Assembly: GCA_037693485.1 (NCBI GenBank)
Contig: CM075347.1
Coordinates: 63,708,501 to 63,772,500 of the forward strand
Direction of reading: 5' to 3'
DNA length: 64,000 nucleotides
From: Kitagawia praeruptora
Taxonomy: Eukaryota > Streptophyta > Magnoliopsida > Apiales > Apiaceae
A program made the translations under genes and the position numbers. A model generated the notes under the pieces. The model did no database searches, was not told the origin of the DNA, and was given only the letters and a program-made list of their open reading frames with translations. The first letter of the stretch is position 1. Every line of letters starts with the position of its first letter. Below, in pieces: positions 1 to 10,361 of this stretch.

Positions 1-1081
1 CAGTAGGATCAGAAGAGACTGTAGGAGAAGTATCAGAAGAAACTGTAGGTGATGACTGAGGTGTTGAGATAGTGTCATTGACAGATGATTCTGTCATCTC
101 AGTAGTAGTAGGTATAGGAAACATGTCATCATAAGAACTATCACTGCTGGGAAAAAGAGGTGTTGAATGACTGGATTCAGTAAGAAAGGGAAACACATGT
201 TCAATGAAATGAACATCTCTTGAGATAAAACACTTTTTGGTGACAAGATCAAGAACCCTGTACCCCTTTTTGGCATAAGGATATCCCAAGAAAATACCTT
301 TAGTTGCTCTAGGTCCAAATTTATCAGGAGGAGCAGTAACATTGGTAGCATAGCATAAGTAACCAAATGATTTTAAATGAGAGTAGTCTGGAGGTTTATT
401 GTACAAAAGCTCAAATGGAGTTTTATAGTTCAGAAGTTTGATAGGTAGAAGGTTAATAATGTGAGCAGCAGTTAAAATAAAATCTCCCCAAAAAGAATTA
501 GGTAAGTGAGATTGAAATTTCAGAGCTCTAGCAATATTGAGAAGATGTTGATGTTTTCTTTCAGCTCTACCATTTTGTTGAGGTGTTTTTGCACAGCTGG
601 TTTGATGAATTATGCCATGAGATTGAAGTAAGTCAAGAACTTCATGATTAGTAAATTCTGTGCCATTGTCAGATCTCAGAATTTTGACATTGGTTTTGAA
701 TTGATTGTTGACATAAGACAAAAAATTAGTGAGAAGATTAGGGACTTGAGTTTTATGCTGAAATAGGTAAATCCAGGTGGCTCTAGAGTAATCATCTACT
801 ATGGTTAAAAAATAAGAGCACTTGTTATGAGTAACCTGTTTATAAGGTCCCCAAACATCAACATGAATAAGTTCAAATAGAGAACTACTGTGAGCATTAC
901 TAGAGTCAAAAGATAATCTGTGTTGCTTAGAAAAATGACAAACATCACAACTTGCAAAGTCATCATTTTTTACAAGAAGAGTATATAATTTGTTGAGAAC
1001 ATCCACAGACGGATGTCCCATTCTGATATGCCACAATACAGCATTATCAGATGTAGAACTAGAATGACAAGAGATATTACA
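1..1081 (-). pseudogene. pol: copia pol, GAG-pre-integrase and integrase core (partial)
   Basis: Translating the minus strand from the base after the TAA at 1082-1084 gives an open frame to the window edge. It starts with the GAG-pre-integrase zinc-binding region (LWHIRMGHPS, then a CDVC pair near 940) and continues into the integrase catalytic core. HVDVWGP near 855 carries the first catalytic aspartate, RSDNGTEF near 660 the second, and NGRAERKH near 575 the glutamate. The C-terminal part holds the KGIFLGYP motif and a Ser/Thr-rich linker that precedes RT in copia. There is no start codon of its own: it is the continuation of the gag-protease frame, separated by one nonsense codon. Integrase would join the cDNA to host DNA. 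Confidence 0.9.
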
Positions 1082-1951
1082 TTATGTAGGAAAATTACAA
1101 GATGTAGAATTCTTATTATGAGCTGGAGAGAGATCAGAGATTTGTAACTTGTAGAGTCCATCTATCAATTTACCAATCTCTTTCTCCCTCTTCAAGATAG
1201 GGTCCTGCAGAAAGCAAGCTTTTTCAGTGCAGCTAACAGAACATGAAAGGTGTTTAGATAGTTGAGAAATAGACACTAGATTGCAATGAAAAGAGGGAAC
1301 ACACAGAACCTCAAGTAAGTTCAATGAGTTTGATAGTTTGACAGTTCCTATATGAGTAATAGGAACAGTGGTACTGTTTGGCAAATGCAACACAGAATTC
1401 ACTGATTTTGGATTACTAAGAGTGGTATAGTCAAAGGTGATATGATTGGTAGCCCCTGTGTCTATGATCCAGTCATACGATCCTAAGGGATTATTTGAGT
1501 CAGTAGAGTATGCACTTATAGCAGTAGAGAAAATAGCATTTGAAGATGGATATGGCATACCAGATAATTGAGCAACAGGAGTTTGTTGTTGAGATTGTCT
1601 TATGGATTCCTGAATCATTCTGGCAAGCTGTTGACACTGTGAGTCAGAGAAAGCATTAGCATATGTGTCTTTAGCTGAGTTCTCAGATATTTGTTTTACT
1701 TCTGAAGTGATGATATGAGCTGCTGCTGTAGGTTTGGAAACTGAATTCCCTTGTTTCCTTGGCCTTGGTTTAGGTTTACCATAAAGCTTGTGCCATTCTG
1801 GATAACCATGAAGACAGAAACATTTGTCTCTTGAATGTCCTGTCATTTGACAATAGTCACAGACAACAGATGAATCCACATTCTTTCTTTGACTAGTATT
1901 AGAAATCCCCTTAGTTCTGAAAGTAGGATTAAACTTGACATTCATAGCCAT
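1082..1951 (-). pseudogene. gag-pol: copia gag C-terminus (zinc knuckle) and aspartic protease
   Basis: This segment is in frame with the gag part to its right and the integrase part to its left. A retroviral CCHC knuckle (CDYCQMTGHSRDKC) binds RNA in nucleocapsids, and a basic stretch (KPKPRPRKQG) follows. After a Gln/Ser-rich linker comes the protease with the active-site motif DWIIDTGATNHIT. The frame ends at TAA 1082-1084. Translation of the next bases resumes immediately in the same frame with integrase sequence, so the stop is a nonsense mutation and not a natural end. The apparent ATG start at 1951 is internal to the original polyprotein. Confidence 0.9.
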
Positions 1952-2005
1952 ATTTTCTGTAACAGGTGAGTAAGTACTAGTAGCAACTTCCCTCTGAGAT
2001 TCTTC

Positions 2006-2722
2006 TTATAACAATAAAGAAAATGCCTGATTAAGAGAAGGAGCAGGTGCCATCAGAAGCAATTGACCACGAATAGCAGTAAAAGAGTCACTTAATCCCA
2101 TAAGAAACTGACTCAGCTTAAGAACTTCTTCATACTTTTCCAATTTAGATGAACTGTTACAAGTGCAAGTAGCTGTGGCACATATACACTTTGGAATTGG
2201 TGCTAGATTGTCAATTTCAGATACAAGAGTTTTGAACTTAGTAAAATAAGAGGTTACAGAGAGATTTCCCTGTTGAAGAGATGCCAATTCCTTGTGAAGT
2301 TGAAAAGTGCGAGGCATATTGGTTTGAGCAAATCTAGTTGCCAAATCATCCCAGATTTGCTTAGCAGTTGTGAGATATGCTACACTGTTTCTTATCTCAG
2401 TAGAAATGGAGTTTAATAGCCAAGACACAACCATATCATTGCAACGAGTCCACATAGCAATATGAGTAACATTACCAACAGGTTTTGGGACTGAACCATC
2501 AATTAGGCCTAATTTGAGTTTTGCAGACAAGGCAACTGACACAGAACGACTCCATTGATTATAATTGTTATCTGTTAAAAGTTGAGTAACTAGAGGAGTG
2601 CCAGGATTATCAGAACTCTGAAGAAAGTAAGGATGATTATTATCAATCACACCTATAGCTGTAGAGGTTTGTGTATTACTAGTACCAACAGTTGCAGCAG
2701 CATAGGAATACGCCATTATCAA
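2006..2722 (-). pseudogene. gag: copia gag N-terminal capsid region
   Basis: About 238 codons from the first ATG downstream of the leader (2720-2722 on the minus strand). The NHPYFLQSSDNPGTPLVTQ and YNQWSRSVSVALSAK motifs are typical of copia-type gag N-termini (Retrotran_gag_3 style), followed by the UBN2-like region with IWDDLATRF and LHKELASLQQG. A CXCXTCTC cluster near the end is unusual for the family. The frame stops at TAA 2006-2008, where related gags usually read a glutamine (LLLQEE-type context), and the same frame continues into the zinc-knuckle segment. A C-to-T change of CAA to TAA is the simplest explanation. Confidence 0.9.
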
Positions 2723-3115
2723 TGACAGAGAACAGATGATAAAACTATTATATGAAGATTAACAGAAGCAATTGTCAATCGACACTTCACAAAGATAGAA
2801 CAGATCTACAAAGAACAGACTAGATGTAATGAACAATTACGTATCTAGAACACTTGAAGATCAATCAATCAATCAAACAGAATATAATCACTGATATAAA
2901 GAGAATCACAATCACTGATAATAACAATGTGAAATAACAATGTGATGAACACAGAAATCACAGAAATAACAAGAAATCTGTGAAAAATTGATATAAAGAG
3001 AGAGTAAACTCAGAGAGATTAGAGAGATATAACCTCGTGAGATGATGAATTACGATGAGTACAGTAAGGTCGATGACCACGACGAGAAGATGAGCGGAAC
3101 AATAAGATCAGAATA
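2723..3115 (-). other. untranslated leader of copia A
   Basis: About 390 bases between the primer site and the gag start. It is A-rich with short repeats (AATCACTGATA and ACAATGTGA motifs near 2880-2945) and no ORF. In copia elements this leader carries packaging and dimerisation signals; no specific structure was identified here. Confidence 0.7.
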
Positions 3116-3127
3116 GCTCTGATACCA
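3116..3127 (-). promoter_or_regulatory. primer binding site, initiator tRNA-Met
   Basis: The minus strand reads TGGTATCAGAGC directly after the LTR end, the standard plant copia primer site complementary to the 3' end of tRNA-iMet. It fixes the inner LTR border at 3128. Confidence 0.93.
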
Positions 3128-3348
3128 TGACAAATAGTAAACCCTAGGTTGTTACAGAGAGATCTGGGAGAGATAGAGAGGGAGAGAGATAAGAAGGAAA
3201 TGAAAATGTTAATCTACATTTCTTAAGAATGAATCTGTTACAAGATCGTTTATATAGACTAAGCCTTGCTTAGTAAGTAAGCAAAGGCTGTAACTAACTT
3301 TCTAACTTGTCTTACTAAACTTGCTAAATATAGAAACTATAATAGTCA
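3128..3348 (-). repeat. 5' LTR of copia A (221 bp)
   Basis: It begins TGAC and ends GTCA, a four-base terminal inverted repeat containing the TG/CA ends. On the minus strand a TATATAAA box lies at 3249-3256, placing transcription start within the LTR. The inner border abuts the primer site. The outer flank is ACAAT. Confidence 0.9.
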
Positions 3349-3353
3349 ACAAT

Positions 3354-3575
3354 ATGGTTTTGAATATTTGAAGGATATTATATATTACGTATATCGAGAA
3401 TAAGTTATAAGTTATAAGTTGAAAGTTAACGATTCTTAACATTCAACTTATGAGTTTATAAGTTATAAGTTGAGCTAAAACTTATTTTGGCAAACACCCC
3501 CCATAAGTGCTTATGGCCTTATAAGCCATAAGTTGGTCAGAGAATGAGAAGCCAAACAGGCCCTTACTATTTCAT
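3354..3575 (-). repeat. MITE-like or hAT-like repeat with one recognisable end
   Basis: The right end reads, on the minus strand, AAGGGCCTGTTTGGCTTCTC followed by repeated ATAAG/CTTAT motifs (3400-3535), a combination common in plant hAT-type MITEs. I cannot see the matching left end. It may have been removed, or lie beyond copia A if that element inserted into this repeat. Confidence 0.5.
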
Positions 3576-4041
3576 TTAACCCAAGATGAACAAATGAATA
3601 ATTTTAATCGTTTGGACGATTCAATTAATTTGGTGGGAAAGTAAACTAATTAATAGTTGGCGGAAATCAGACCGGGGGGGGGGGTTGGGTTCTTGCTAGC
3701 CTGGTGAGGGGTAGACTAGTACTGCTGGTAGTCATTGGGTTTACAAATATTGGAAGTAGGTTTTTTAATTGGGTTATTTTTGGTATTGCTCGATTTTTAA
3801 AGTCCAATTGTAGTTATTTGTAATTTTGTGTTGTTGAACAGGGCCTGTGGCCTGTGCATGCCGGAGATTTTATAATCTAAAATACAAACATAAAGTTTTG
3901 TGTTTTTTAACAAATGATAAATGGAGGTTAAAATGTTACATCATTTTAATAGATTATCACATTAATTATTTCAATTAGGTCGTACAATATAATCTTCCAA
4001 TAATAAAAACATCACGCGTGTTGTTAACTAAAAAGATTGGC
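3576..4041. other. AT-rich DNA without a recognisable gene
   Basis: No supported coding region. A run of G (about 3673-3684) followed by a G/T-rich stretch is the only notable feature. Confidence 0.6.
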
Positions 4042-4348
4042 TACGAGTATCTTCAACGAAATTTGGTAAAATGATTATCTAAAATAATATAAAATATTAA
4101 TTGGTTAAATTTTATTGAATCTGTAAGATGTTGTACTCCAATGAGATTGGTTATATTGATTAAACTTATATGTACAATTTTTTTATAGCTTTCGAGAGAT
4201 TTGTCAAATTTAACCAATGTGAGGAGGTTGACAATAATTTTAGCCAAGAATTTTGCATGTCTGTAGTTACATAATTTATACAAATTAAGTATAATATTTG
4301 CCACGTAGGACTTTTCTGCAATGTGTCTCTCCCATTGGAGATGCTCTA
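4042..4348. repeat. MITE with GAGCATCTCCAATGG-type ends, copy 1
   Basis: The right end on the minus strand is TAGAGCATCTCCAATGGGAG. The left end is a degenerate version (TACGAGTATCTTCAACGAA). The roughly 307-bp AT-rich interior has no coding capacity. This terminal sequence is widespread in plant MITEs. No clear target-site duplication was found. Confidence 0.6.
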
Positions 4349-4363
4349 AACTAAAATAAAACA

Positions 4364-4681
4364 AGAATTATCTAAAATTTGTTGAATATGTAAGATGTTG
4401 TGCTCCAATGGAATTGGTTATAATGATTGGTTATATTATAAAAAATAGTATACTATTATTATTTTAAATTGTTATAAACGCAATATGTTATTTTGATATG
4501 GTAACAGTAGACGTGGAATATTACTATAGAAAGTTTAGCAAATATAGCTAATATGCTAAAATTATTGTTAAAAAGAATATACTATTTAATTGCATTTTTT
4601 TAACATAATTTTGAAAAAATTTATTTAAGATATGCTAAATAGACTTTTTATAAAGGAACTTCTCCCATTGGAGATGCTCTA
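4364..4681. repeat. MITE, copy 2 of the same family
   Basis: It shares with copy 1 an internal block (GTAAGATGTTGTGCTCCAAT near 4390 against 4126) and the same right end (CTCCCATTGGAGATGCTCTA). The two copies lie nearly end to end, suggesting tandem insertion or local duplication. Confidence 0.55.
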
Positions 4682-4952
4682 ACTCATTTCAAAAATGAAG
4701 TCACATCTCATTATCATAGGAAATGAAACGAATATGGTATTCGCATTTAAATAACTATTGTAGGAAAAATTTGTTGATAATTGAAAAGATGAAGTTCATC
4801 TTTTCTTGAATAAACTAGAAGTTCTACTATCTACTAGGAAAAATAATTAAAAGAAAGGTTAGCGGCATTAGCAGCCTTTTGAAAGAAGTTTGGTGCTCAT
4901 GTCAGCGCAGCCTATATTTACTTCATAGTATTGTTACAAACTGAAGTGAAAT
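4682..4952. other. intergenic AT-rich sequence
   Basis: Nothing recognisable. It lies between the MITE pair and the copia remnant. Confidence 0.5.
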
Positions 4953-4990
4953 GTGTGACACCCCCAGACCCGAGGTCGGAGATCCATGTT
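4953..4990 (-). repeat. short gypsy LTR-end fragment at a breakpoint
   Basis: TGTGACACCCCCAGACCCGA resembles the outer ends of the gypsy LTRs at 11233 and 16537 (TGTAACGCCCC...). It abuts copia integrase sequence at about 4990, where the integrase frame loses similarity. This marks a deletion or insertion breakpoint; only about 38 bp are recognisable. Confidence 0.4.
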
Positions 4991-5349
4991 GCAGAGAATT
5001 CTTGAATAATTCCTCCATCTTCACAAAACTCTCGCATTATAGGGTTCTTGAACTCAGTTCCATTGTCACTTCTAATTATTCTCACTTTAAAGCTTGGATT
5101 GTTGCTGACTATCTTGATGTGATTGATGATGATTTCACTTGCCTCATCCTTGGAGTGCAGAAAGTATGTCCATGTATATTTTGAGAAATCATCCGCAATC
5201 ACAAGACAATATTTTTTCTTAGAAATTGACAACACATTGACTGGTCCAAATAAATTCATGTGTAGCACCTGCAAGGGTTGGTCACATTGACTTGGGTTTG
5301 AAAGAAGCCTTCTTTTATTTTCCATTATGGCATGCATCACATAATCCAT
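4991..5349 (-). pseudogene. pol: integrase core fragment
   Basis: The fragment carries LHMNLFGPVNV, where the usual catalytic Asp of HVDLFGP is Asn in this copy, and the RSDNGTEF block with the second Asp. It ends at the EFSA motif before the Glu-bearing helix. The sequence after that is not integrase. Upstream, the frame used by the pre-integrase block (GLCDACHNGK) hits a TAA and shifts, so the open frame starting at 5349 is an artefact of a frameshift near 5300. The gene is dead: one catalytic residue is changed and the third is missing. Confidence 0.82.
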
Positions 5350-5591
5350 CCTTGGAAAAATCCAAGTTTGGAATACCCCTTACCAGATCCCTCTTAACCA
5401 ACTCATTCATTGCCTCGAAACTTAAGTGTGACAGTTTCTTGTGTCAAAGCAACTTTCATCTACAATTACCTTGCTGAAAAGACATGTGGCTGAATTTGCA
5501 CTTGTTGAATTGAAGTGAGCAATGAACACATTTCCCTTTTGTTTCCTGTTAACACCACCTTGTTGTCATTCTTCTTGAAAATAACACAGGT
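5350..5591 (-). pseudogene. pol: GAG-pre-integrase zinc region, frameshifted
   Basis: Minus-strand translation gives KLSHLSFEAMNELVKRDLV, IPNLDFSKDGLCDACHNGK and flanking pieces in changing frames. It matches the corresponding LSHLNLNNINELIKNDLARG and GLCDSCQKAK region of Sirevirus #1. No intact ORF remains. Confidence 0.7.
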
Positions 5592-5864
5592 TTATGAAGT
5601 AAACCAAACATTTTGACCTTTATCACATAGTTGACTGATACTAAGCAAGTTGTGCTTAAGACCATCAACTAGTGCTACTTCCTCAATGATAACATTATCT
5701 TGTGAAGTCAAGCCATATCTTCTAGTATCTCCTCTGCTTTTGTCTCCAAAGGTAATGCTAGGGTCAGCTCTTTCCTCAAACTCAGTGAGTAGGGTAGAAT
5801 TTCCAGTCATATGCCTAGAACATCCGCTATCCAGGTACCAAAAATTCATTCTATTTCCCTGCAC
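5592..5864 (-). pseudogene. pol: aspartic protease fragment
   Basis: The 90-codon frame holds LDSGCSRHMTGN, the copia protease active site (DSG), then EEVALVDGLKHNLLSISQLC. It lies just downstream of a gag stop codon and a TGTGTGCAG-GG sequence equivalent to the gag-pol junction of Sirevirus #1. The methionine at the ORF start is within this junction, and the natural start cannot be told. The frame ends at 5592, where pre-integrase should follow. Confidence 0.85.
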
Positions 5865-5878
5865 ACATCAAAACCAAA

Positions 5879-6464
5879 TCAAGTTGATTTTAGTACCCAA
5901 GTTTCCTTGGATCCTACCTTGTTAGCCTTCTTCTTGTTCTTCATACCATTTTGCACTAAGGATTCTGACTGAGTTAAATCAAACTTAACTCTTGGTGAGG
6001 GCCTTTGAAGAACAGGGTTTGTCACTTTCTCACATGCATAGAAATTAGTTGCAGGATTTGGCATGGCTTGTGCATACATATTGTTCATCCCAGGCATAAT
6101 CCATAGCATTTGAGGCATATTAATTAAAAGCAATAAAGTATGGATTCTAGATGAATGACATGTTAGCATACTGATTTGATGCATGAGCATTCTGTGCAAA
6201 CATGTTAGGCATAACATTCATGGCTGGCATAGGCATAGCAGGCATAGACATGATAGGCACAGAAGAATTTTGCACAATATTGCAGTTAGAAGATAGATGA
6301 TTAACACTACCACATTTAACACACACTTTCCTAGGTGCATACTTATCAGGTGTGTAGTTATTGTGCTTGTTAATCCCTACTTTACCTTTTCTATTTTTCT
6401 TCTTTTTACCCTCAACCTTTACCTCAATCTTTTCTAACTTGTCCTTCAATTGCTTGTTGGACAA
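5879..6464 (-). pseudogene. gag: gag C-terminal part with second zinc knuckle
   Basis: Two overlapping frames represent one original. The first (6147-6464) has NKQLKDKLEKIE, a Lys-rich stretch and CVKCGSVNHLSSNC, a CCHC knuckle matching knuckle 2 of Sirevirus #1 gag. The second (5879-6217) ends with KETWVLKST and a TGA, the gag terminus. A Met/Pro/Ala-rich repeat region (MPAMPMPAMN) lies between them. A frameshift near 6150-6215 joins the frames. Confidence 0.75.
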
Positions 6465-7160
6465 GTGGCCTATGTTTCCTCTTTCAAATTTCTTTGTTTG
6501 CTACTCTCTCCACTAATAGAGTTCTTGTTAACTGGTCCATAATGTTTATGCAATTTTTTAAGGTTTCTTTGCTAACAGTTTTAGTCTTCAATGGATACTT
6601 CTCATCCGTTGACTTGTTAGCTCCAATGGATGATCATTATACGTTGATCTCTCATTGTTCAACGGATATTTAGAATCACTATGCGTTGACTCACTATCAG
6701 AAGCAACCTCAACATCAACCTCTAACTTTGTTTTGCCTTTGTCCAAGTTACATGATGAATCTATTCCTTGAACCTTGATGATGTTGTTAGCAACATCAGC
6801 AAATCCTTTCCACTTGGCTATTAACTCTTGTTCCTTTTTCAATTGTTTCTTCAAAATCTCTTCTCTTTTTAAAGCCTCAATCAATTCATCTTTAGCAATC
6901 TGGAAATCTCTTTACATTGTCTCAAACTTAATGAACTGAGTTTCTAACACAACATTTCTATCACTTAGTAGAGTATTTAAATATTTAATTTTTTTTGTTT
7001 TCTTTATTAAGTGATTTCAAGGTGACATGCATATTGTACAATTCAAGAGACATTTCATTTATTGTACTATCACATTCATCTTTAGAAAGCTCAGTTAGAT
7101 TGGTAGTGATTACCTGATTACTTGCTGAACTAGCTTCCTGATCATTGGCCATGAGTGTAA
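6465..7160 (-). pseudogene. gag: gag coiled-coil region, degraded
   Basis: The readable frame 6588-6884 encodes a charged helical segment (ALKREEILKKQLKKEQELIAKW). Its partner in Sirevirus #1 gag is the coiled coil around residues 425-500. The rest is interrupted by stops and frameshifts, and 6885-7160 translates only in pieces. Confidence 0.6.
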
Positions 7161-7670
7161 TATTGACATACTCCTCTTCATCGTCAGTGTCACCTACTAC
7201 ACCTAGTCACTTTCCCTTGACATGAATGCCCTTTCCTTTTTCTTGAGGAGATCAAAGTATTTATTCTTGTAATAAACAGGTTCATATTGTTTCTTCTCCT
7301 TCTCATCCTTGGATTTCCTGCATTCATTTGCAAAGTGGCCAACAATTTCACAGTTAAAACATTTGATCTTTGATCTCTCAACAACATTTTTTTTGGTTGA
7401 TAGCCTTTTCTGGATTGCCTTGCTGTTGCAGGATTATTCTTGAATCTGTGTTAAAAAATTGTTTGACAAGAATGCCAAATATTCATCCAACTCATCTGAT
7501 TCATCACCACTAGATGCTTCCAATTCTTCTAGCATCTTGTTCTTGCCCTTGCTAGTCTCAGCACCTTCACAAGTACTTGTACTTGGTGTAAATTTCACAT
7601 TCTCCATCTTTTCACCATCTTGAACACTTTCAATACTAGCCACCAGTGCCACAACTACACCCGTTTTCTG
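7161..7670 (-). pseudogene. gag: gag middle part with first zinc knuckle, degraded
   Basis: The minus strand at about 7325-7370 encodes CFNCEIVGHFANEC, a CCHC knuckle, followed by a Lys/Glu-rich segment. Upstream (7434-7652) an acidic Ser/Glu/Asp linker (LEELEASSGDESDELDEYL) resembles the acidic linker of Sirevirus #1 gag before its knuckle. Frames differ between the blocks. Confidence 0.7.
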
Positions 7671-7942
7671 ACTTTCTCAATCTCCTCATCCTGTTATAAT
7701 TCAAGCTCATAGGTCTTTAGAATCCCATATAACCTTTCAAGTGCAAAGTCTTTATATTCTTGAGAATTTCTCAAAGAAACAGTCATGGGTTTCCATTATT
7801 TAGGTAAGGACCTCGAGAATTTGAGACTGGAATCCTTTGTCTGATACACTCTTCCATACAATTTCAGACCATTCAGTAATTTTTGGAATCTACTTTAAAT
7901 GTCTATTCGGCTCTCACCAGCCTTGAAGTGAAAATATTCATA

Positions 7943-8170
7943 CTATTGTATGAGGTGCATTTTGTTTACCCTCACTTGTTCAATGCCTTCGTAAAGGGTT
8001 TGTATAGTGTCCCACTCTTCTTTAGAAGTTGTGTAGTTGATAACACTATCAAACATGTCTTGGTCTAAACCATTGAACAGAATGTTCATGGTTTTCTTGT
8101 CTTTATGAATCTCTTCCAAGTCCTCAGCTGTAAATTCACTTGGCAATTTGGGAATTAAATATTTAATTCG
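7943..8170 (-). pseudogene. gag: gag N-terminal fragment
   Basis: It contains AEDLEEIHKDKKTMNILFNG, then YTTSKEEWDTIQTLYEG, corresponding to the SAEDLSSIAKDAKV and TTAKEIWDALEVRCQG region of Sirevirus #1 gag. Similarity starts abruptly at about 8170; the codons to the right (to 8221) are unrelated. The N-terminal 80 or so residues are missing, so this end is a truncation. Confidence 0.75.
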
Positions 8171-8221
8171 ATCAAATATCGGATACCTGATCGGAACAAA
8201 CCATATTATAAAGTAATACAT

Positions 8222-8932
8222 ATGAATAAATTTGATCTAACGAACAGATCTTGATGTCAATAAGGAACTGAAATCTGGAAGAGACATTAAAGAAAAGTTT
8301 GATAGCAAGATTGGGCAATAACGAGTGGTGGGTGACACAGGGAAGACATGATTTTTTTACTAACCATTTAATTTTTATAGATACGGAGTAATAAATAAAG
8401 GGAAAATCCAATATAGAGACCCCAACTCCATTAAAGGAGTAAGTTCAAATTTACATCAACAATAAGTAAGCACAATCGAGCTTACAACCCAACACCATAA
8501 AAGGTTTTATTGAATAAATATAAACAAAACATACACATAAACAAAAATCTCCATTAAGATCGAGACACTCCACTGCATTGCCCTGACATGCATGATCACG
8601 AGCTTGAACAGTTCTGCTCCTACCAAGCCTGGATTCCTCGCCCTCGTGTTCCTGGTCTTGAGCTTGTTCTTATTCTTTTTCTCCTGATTGTCCTTGTATT
8701 CCTGTTTCTACCTATGTTCTTGAACCATTGTCTTCCAGGCATTCTTCCCCCTTAACAAGTGGGAGAGCACATCCTCTAAGCCATCGGAGGAGACATGACA
8801 CCCCATAAACAATGAAACTTTAAACACCAAGTTCTTGTGCAATAGCGAGCTGAAAGACTCAACCTGCCAGGAATCTGAAGAAAAGGAAAATGAGCAAGCC
8901 AATAAGTAATATACTTATAATAATAAATGATA
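8222..8932. other. no recognisable gene
   Basis: A few short ORFs occur on the minus strand (for example 8708-8902), without recognisable motifs. The segment 8560-8800 is less AT-rich than its surroundings and may be an old repeat or gene fragment; I cannot identify it. Confidence 0.5.
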
Positions 8933-8934
8933 TA

Positions 8935-9471
8935 CTCCCTCCATCCCAAACCATTTGTCCTTTTTAACTTTTAACGGTTAAATTTATTAAATTTTGACCA
9001 AAATATTACATTATATATAATGTAAACGAAAATTATAATAAAATTATATCATTATAAGCACATTTAATCTACTTTAATATGGGGATAAATATTAAAAATA
9101 TCATTCACTACTAAATTCAAATGTATCAAAATGATCACTTATTAAAAAATGACTCATTTTAGTCATTAATTTAAAATTTGTATCAAAGAGATCATTAAGC
9201 AATGACTAAATTAAGTACAAATTTTCAATTTTTTTAATAATTATGTTGATACAAATTTTAAAATTAATGATAAAAATGATTTATTTTTTTAATGACCAAT
9301 CATTTTGATACATTTAAATATTGTGAATGATGTATTTAATATTTATCTCCTTTAATATGTATTTTTCAAAATTTGTAAATTATAAAATATTAATAAGCAA
9401 ATATTAGTCAAAATTTAGTCAAAATTTGATCGTAAAGAGTTAAACATGACAAAAAATTTGAACGGAGGGAG
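8935..9471. mobile_element. Stowaway MITE with a second MITE inside
   Basis: The ends are CTCCCTCCATCCCAAACCAT and, inverted, CTCCCTCCGTTCAAATTTTT, flanked by TA on both sides (8933-8934, 9472-9473). These are the ends and TA duplication of Stowaway (Tc1/mariner-type) MITEs. Subtracting the inner element and its duplicated target leaves 259 bp, a normal Stowaway length. Confidence 0.9.
9082..9350. mobile_element. Mutator-like MITE nested in the Stowaway
   Basis: The 269-bp element has long inverted ends (GGGATAAATATTAAAAATAT against GGAGATAAATATTAAATACA) and is flanked by a perfect 9-bp duplication TTTAATATG (9073-9081 and 9351-9359). Nine-base duplications are typical of Mutator-like elements. 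The interior is AT-rich and largely palindromic, with no ORF. Confidence 0.85.
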
Positions 9472-9473
9472 TA

Positions 9474-9809
9474 TTTACTTAGACCATATGCACTGGGCCT
9501 CATAAAAAGTTAATTCAACCCATGAATTGATGGACCTCAATAAAAGTAATAATGCAGCGCTGTCAAATTGAAGGGATCAATTTTCACTGCTCCCTTGATT
9601 CATCAAGCAGACCATTAATTTTCAAAGGTCGGGACAACGGACTTCAATTGGCATAGCCGGTCTTGATCCAGTGCGGCCAGTGCGCTCGCACTGGGTCCAT
9701 TGGGTCAGAGGGGCCCATCATAAAAGTACAGCAAGCTAATGTTTGTCTATGTTAATCTGTTGTGATGTGATGGAATTCTGTATATGTGACCTCTAAAAAT
9801 GATACAATA
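9474..9809. other. non-coding segment between MITE and Helitron
   Basis: No ORF or repeat family recognised. A GC-richer patch at about 9640-9715 contains short inverted pieces (CCAGTGCGGCCAGTGCGCTC). Confidence 0.5.
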
Positions 9810-9825
9810 TCTATACTATCTATAC

Positions 9826-10361
9826 TATACTATAATAACTAAACTAGGGGATAATTGATAGTTTGGTAGTTTGGTTCAACCCTAATTTTTATGCATAATT
9901 TTAGTTAAATTAAAAATAAATTTAATTAATATTTCATCTACCTAAAAACATTCCCGGTAAGCAAAGATGAGAGAGAGGACACTAATGTGAATTAGCCACA
10001 CACTAATGTGAATTAGCCATTATTCGAGTCGAATTTCTTTTTTATTATTTATGAATTAAAAAATATACTATACTATACTATACTATAATAATTAAACTAG
10101 GGATAATTGGTAGTTTGGTAGTTTGGTTCAACCCTATTTTTTAGCCATAATTTTAGTTAAATTTAAAATAAATTTAATTAATATTTCATCTCCCTAAAAA
10201 CATTCCTGGTAAGCAAAGATGAGAGAGAGAGGACACTAATGTGAATTAGCCACACACTAATGTGAATTAGCCATTATTCGAGTCGAGCTCCAATTCGTTC
10301 ATAATTATGTTAAATTATTATTAAATTTCTTTTTTATTATTTATGAATTAAAAAATATTTC
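9826..10361 (+). repeat. tandem duplication of the Helitron 5' region (about 250-285 bp unit)
   Basis: Two copies (about 9826-10066 and 10075-10361) share the order ACTATACTATAATAA, TAGTTTGGTAGTTTGGTTCA, CATTCC(C/T)GGTAAGCAAAGAT, then ACACTAATGTGAATTAGCCA twice and TTATTCGAGTCGA. The second copy carries an extra stretch of about 40 bp. Each copy holds a 21-bp direct repeat (ACACTAATGTGAATTAGCCAC). Confidence 0.85.

Larger units (their letters stand above)
1..3348 (-). mobile_element. Ty1/copia LTR retrotransposon A, cut by the left window edge
   Basis: Reading from right to left (minus strand) the order is a 221-bp 5' LTR, a tRNA-iMet primer site, an untranslated leader, gag with a zinc knuckle, an aspartic protease and an integrase that runs off the window. 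RT, RNase H and the 3' LTR lie outside. Gag, protease and integrase share one reading frame, as is usual for copia, but two in-frame TAA codons interrupt it, so this copy cannot make the full polyprotein. The 5 bp beyond the LTR are ACAAT (3349-3353), the expected target-site duplication. Lineage within copia is not assigned. Confidence 0.93.
4991..8170 (-). mobile_element. decayed Sirevirus-like copia remnant (gag to integrase, no LTRs)
   Basis: Minus-strand blocks follow in the proper order from right to left: gag N-terminus, zinc knuckle, coiled coil, second zinc knuckle, gag-pol junction, protease, pre-integrase and integrase. They are separated by stops and frameshifts. Protein similarity is to the intact Sirevirus at 30.9-36.4 kb in this window (shared HMTGN, KHNLLSISQLCD and GPVNV motifs). 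Both ends are broken: gag starts abruptly at about 8170 and integrase is cut at about 4990. Confidence 0.85.

Noticed and set aside
4053..4364. 103-codon minus-strand ORF
   Set aside because: It lies within a non-coding MITE and its translation has no protein-like pattern.
8708..8902. Possible host gene fragment on the minus strand
   Set aside because: Only 64 codons, with no recognisable motif, splice structure or neighbouring exons.
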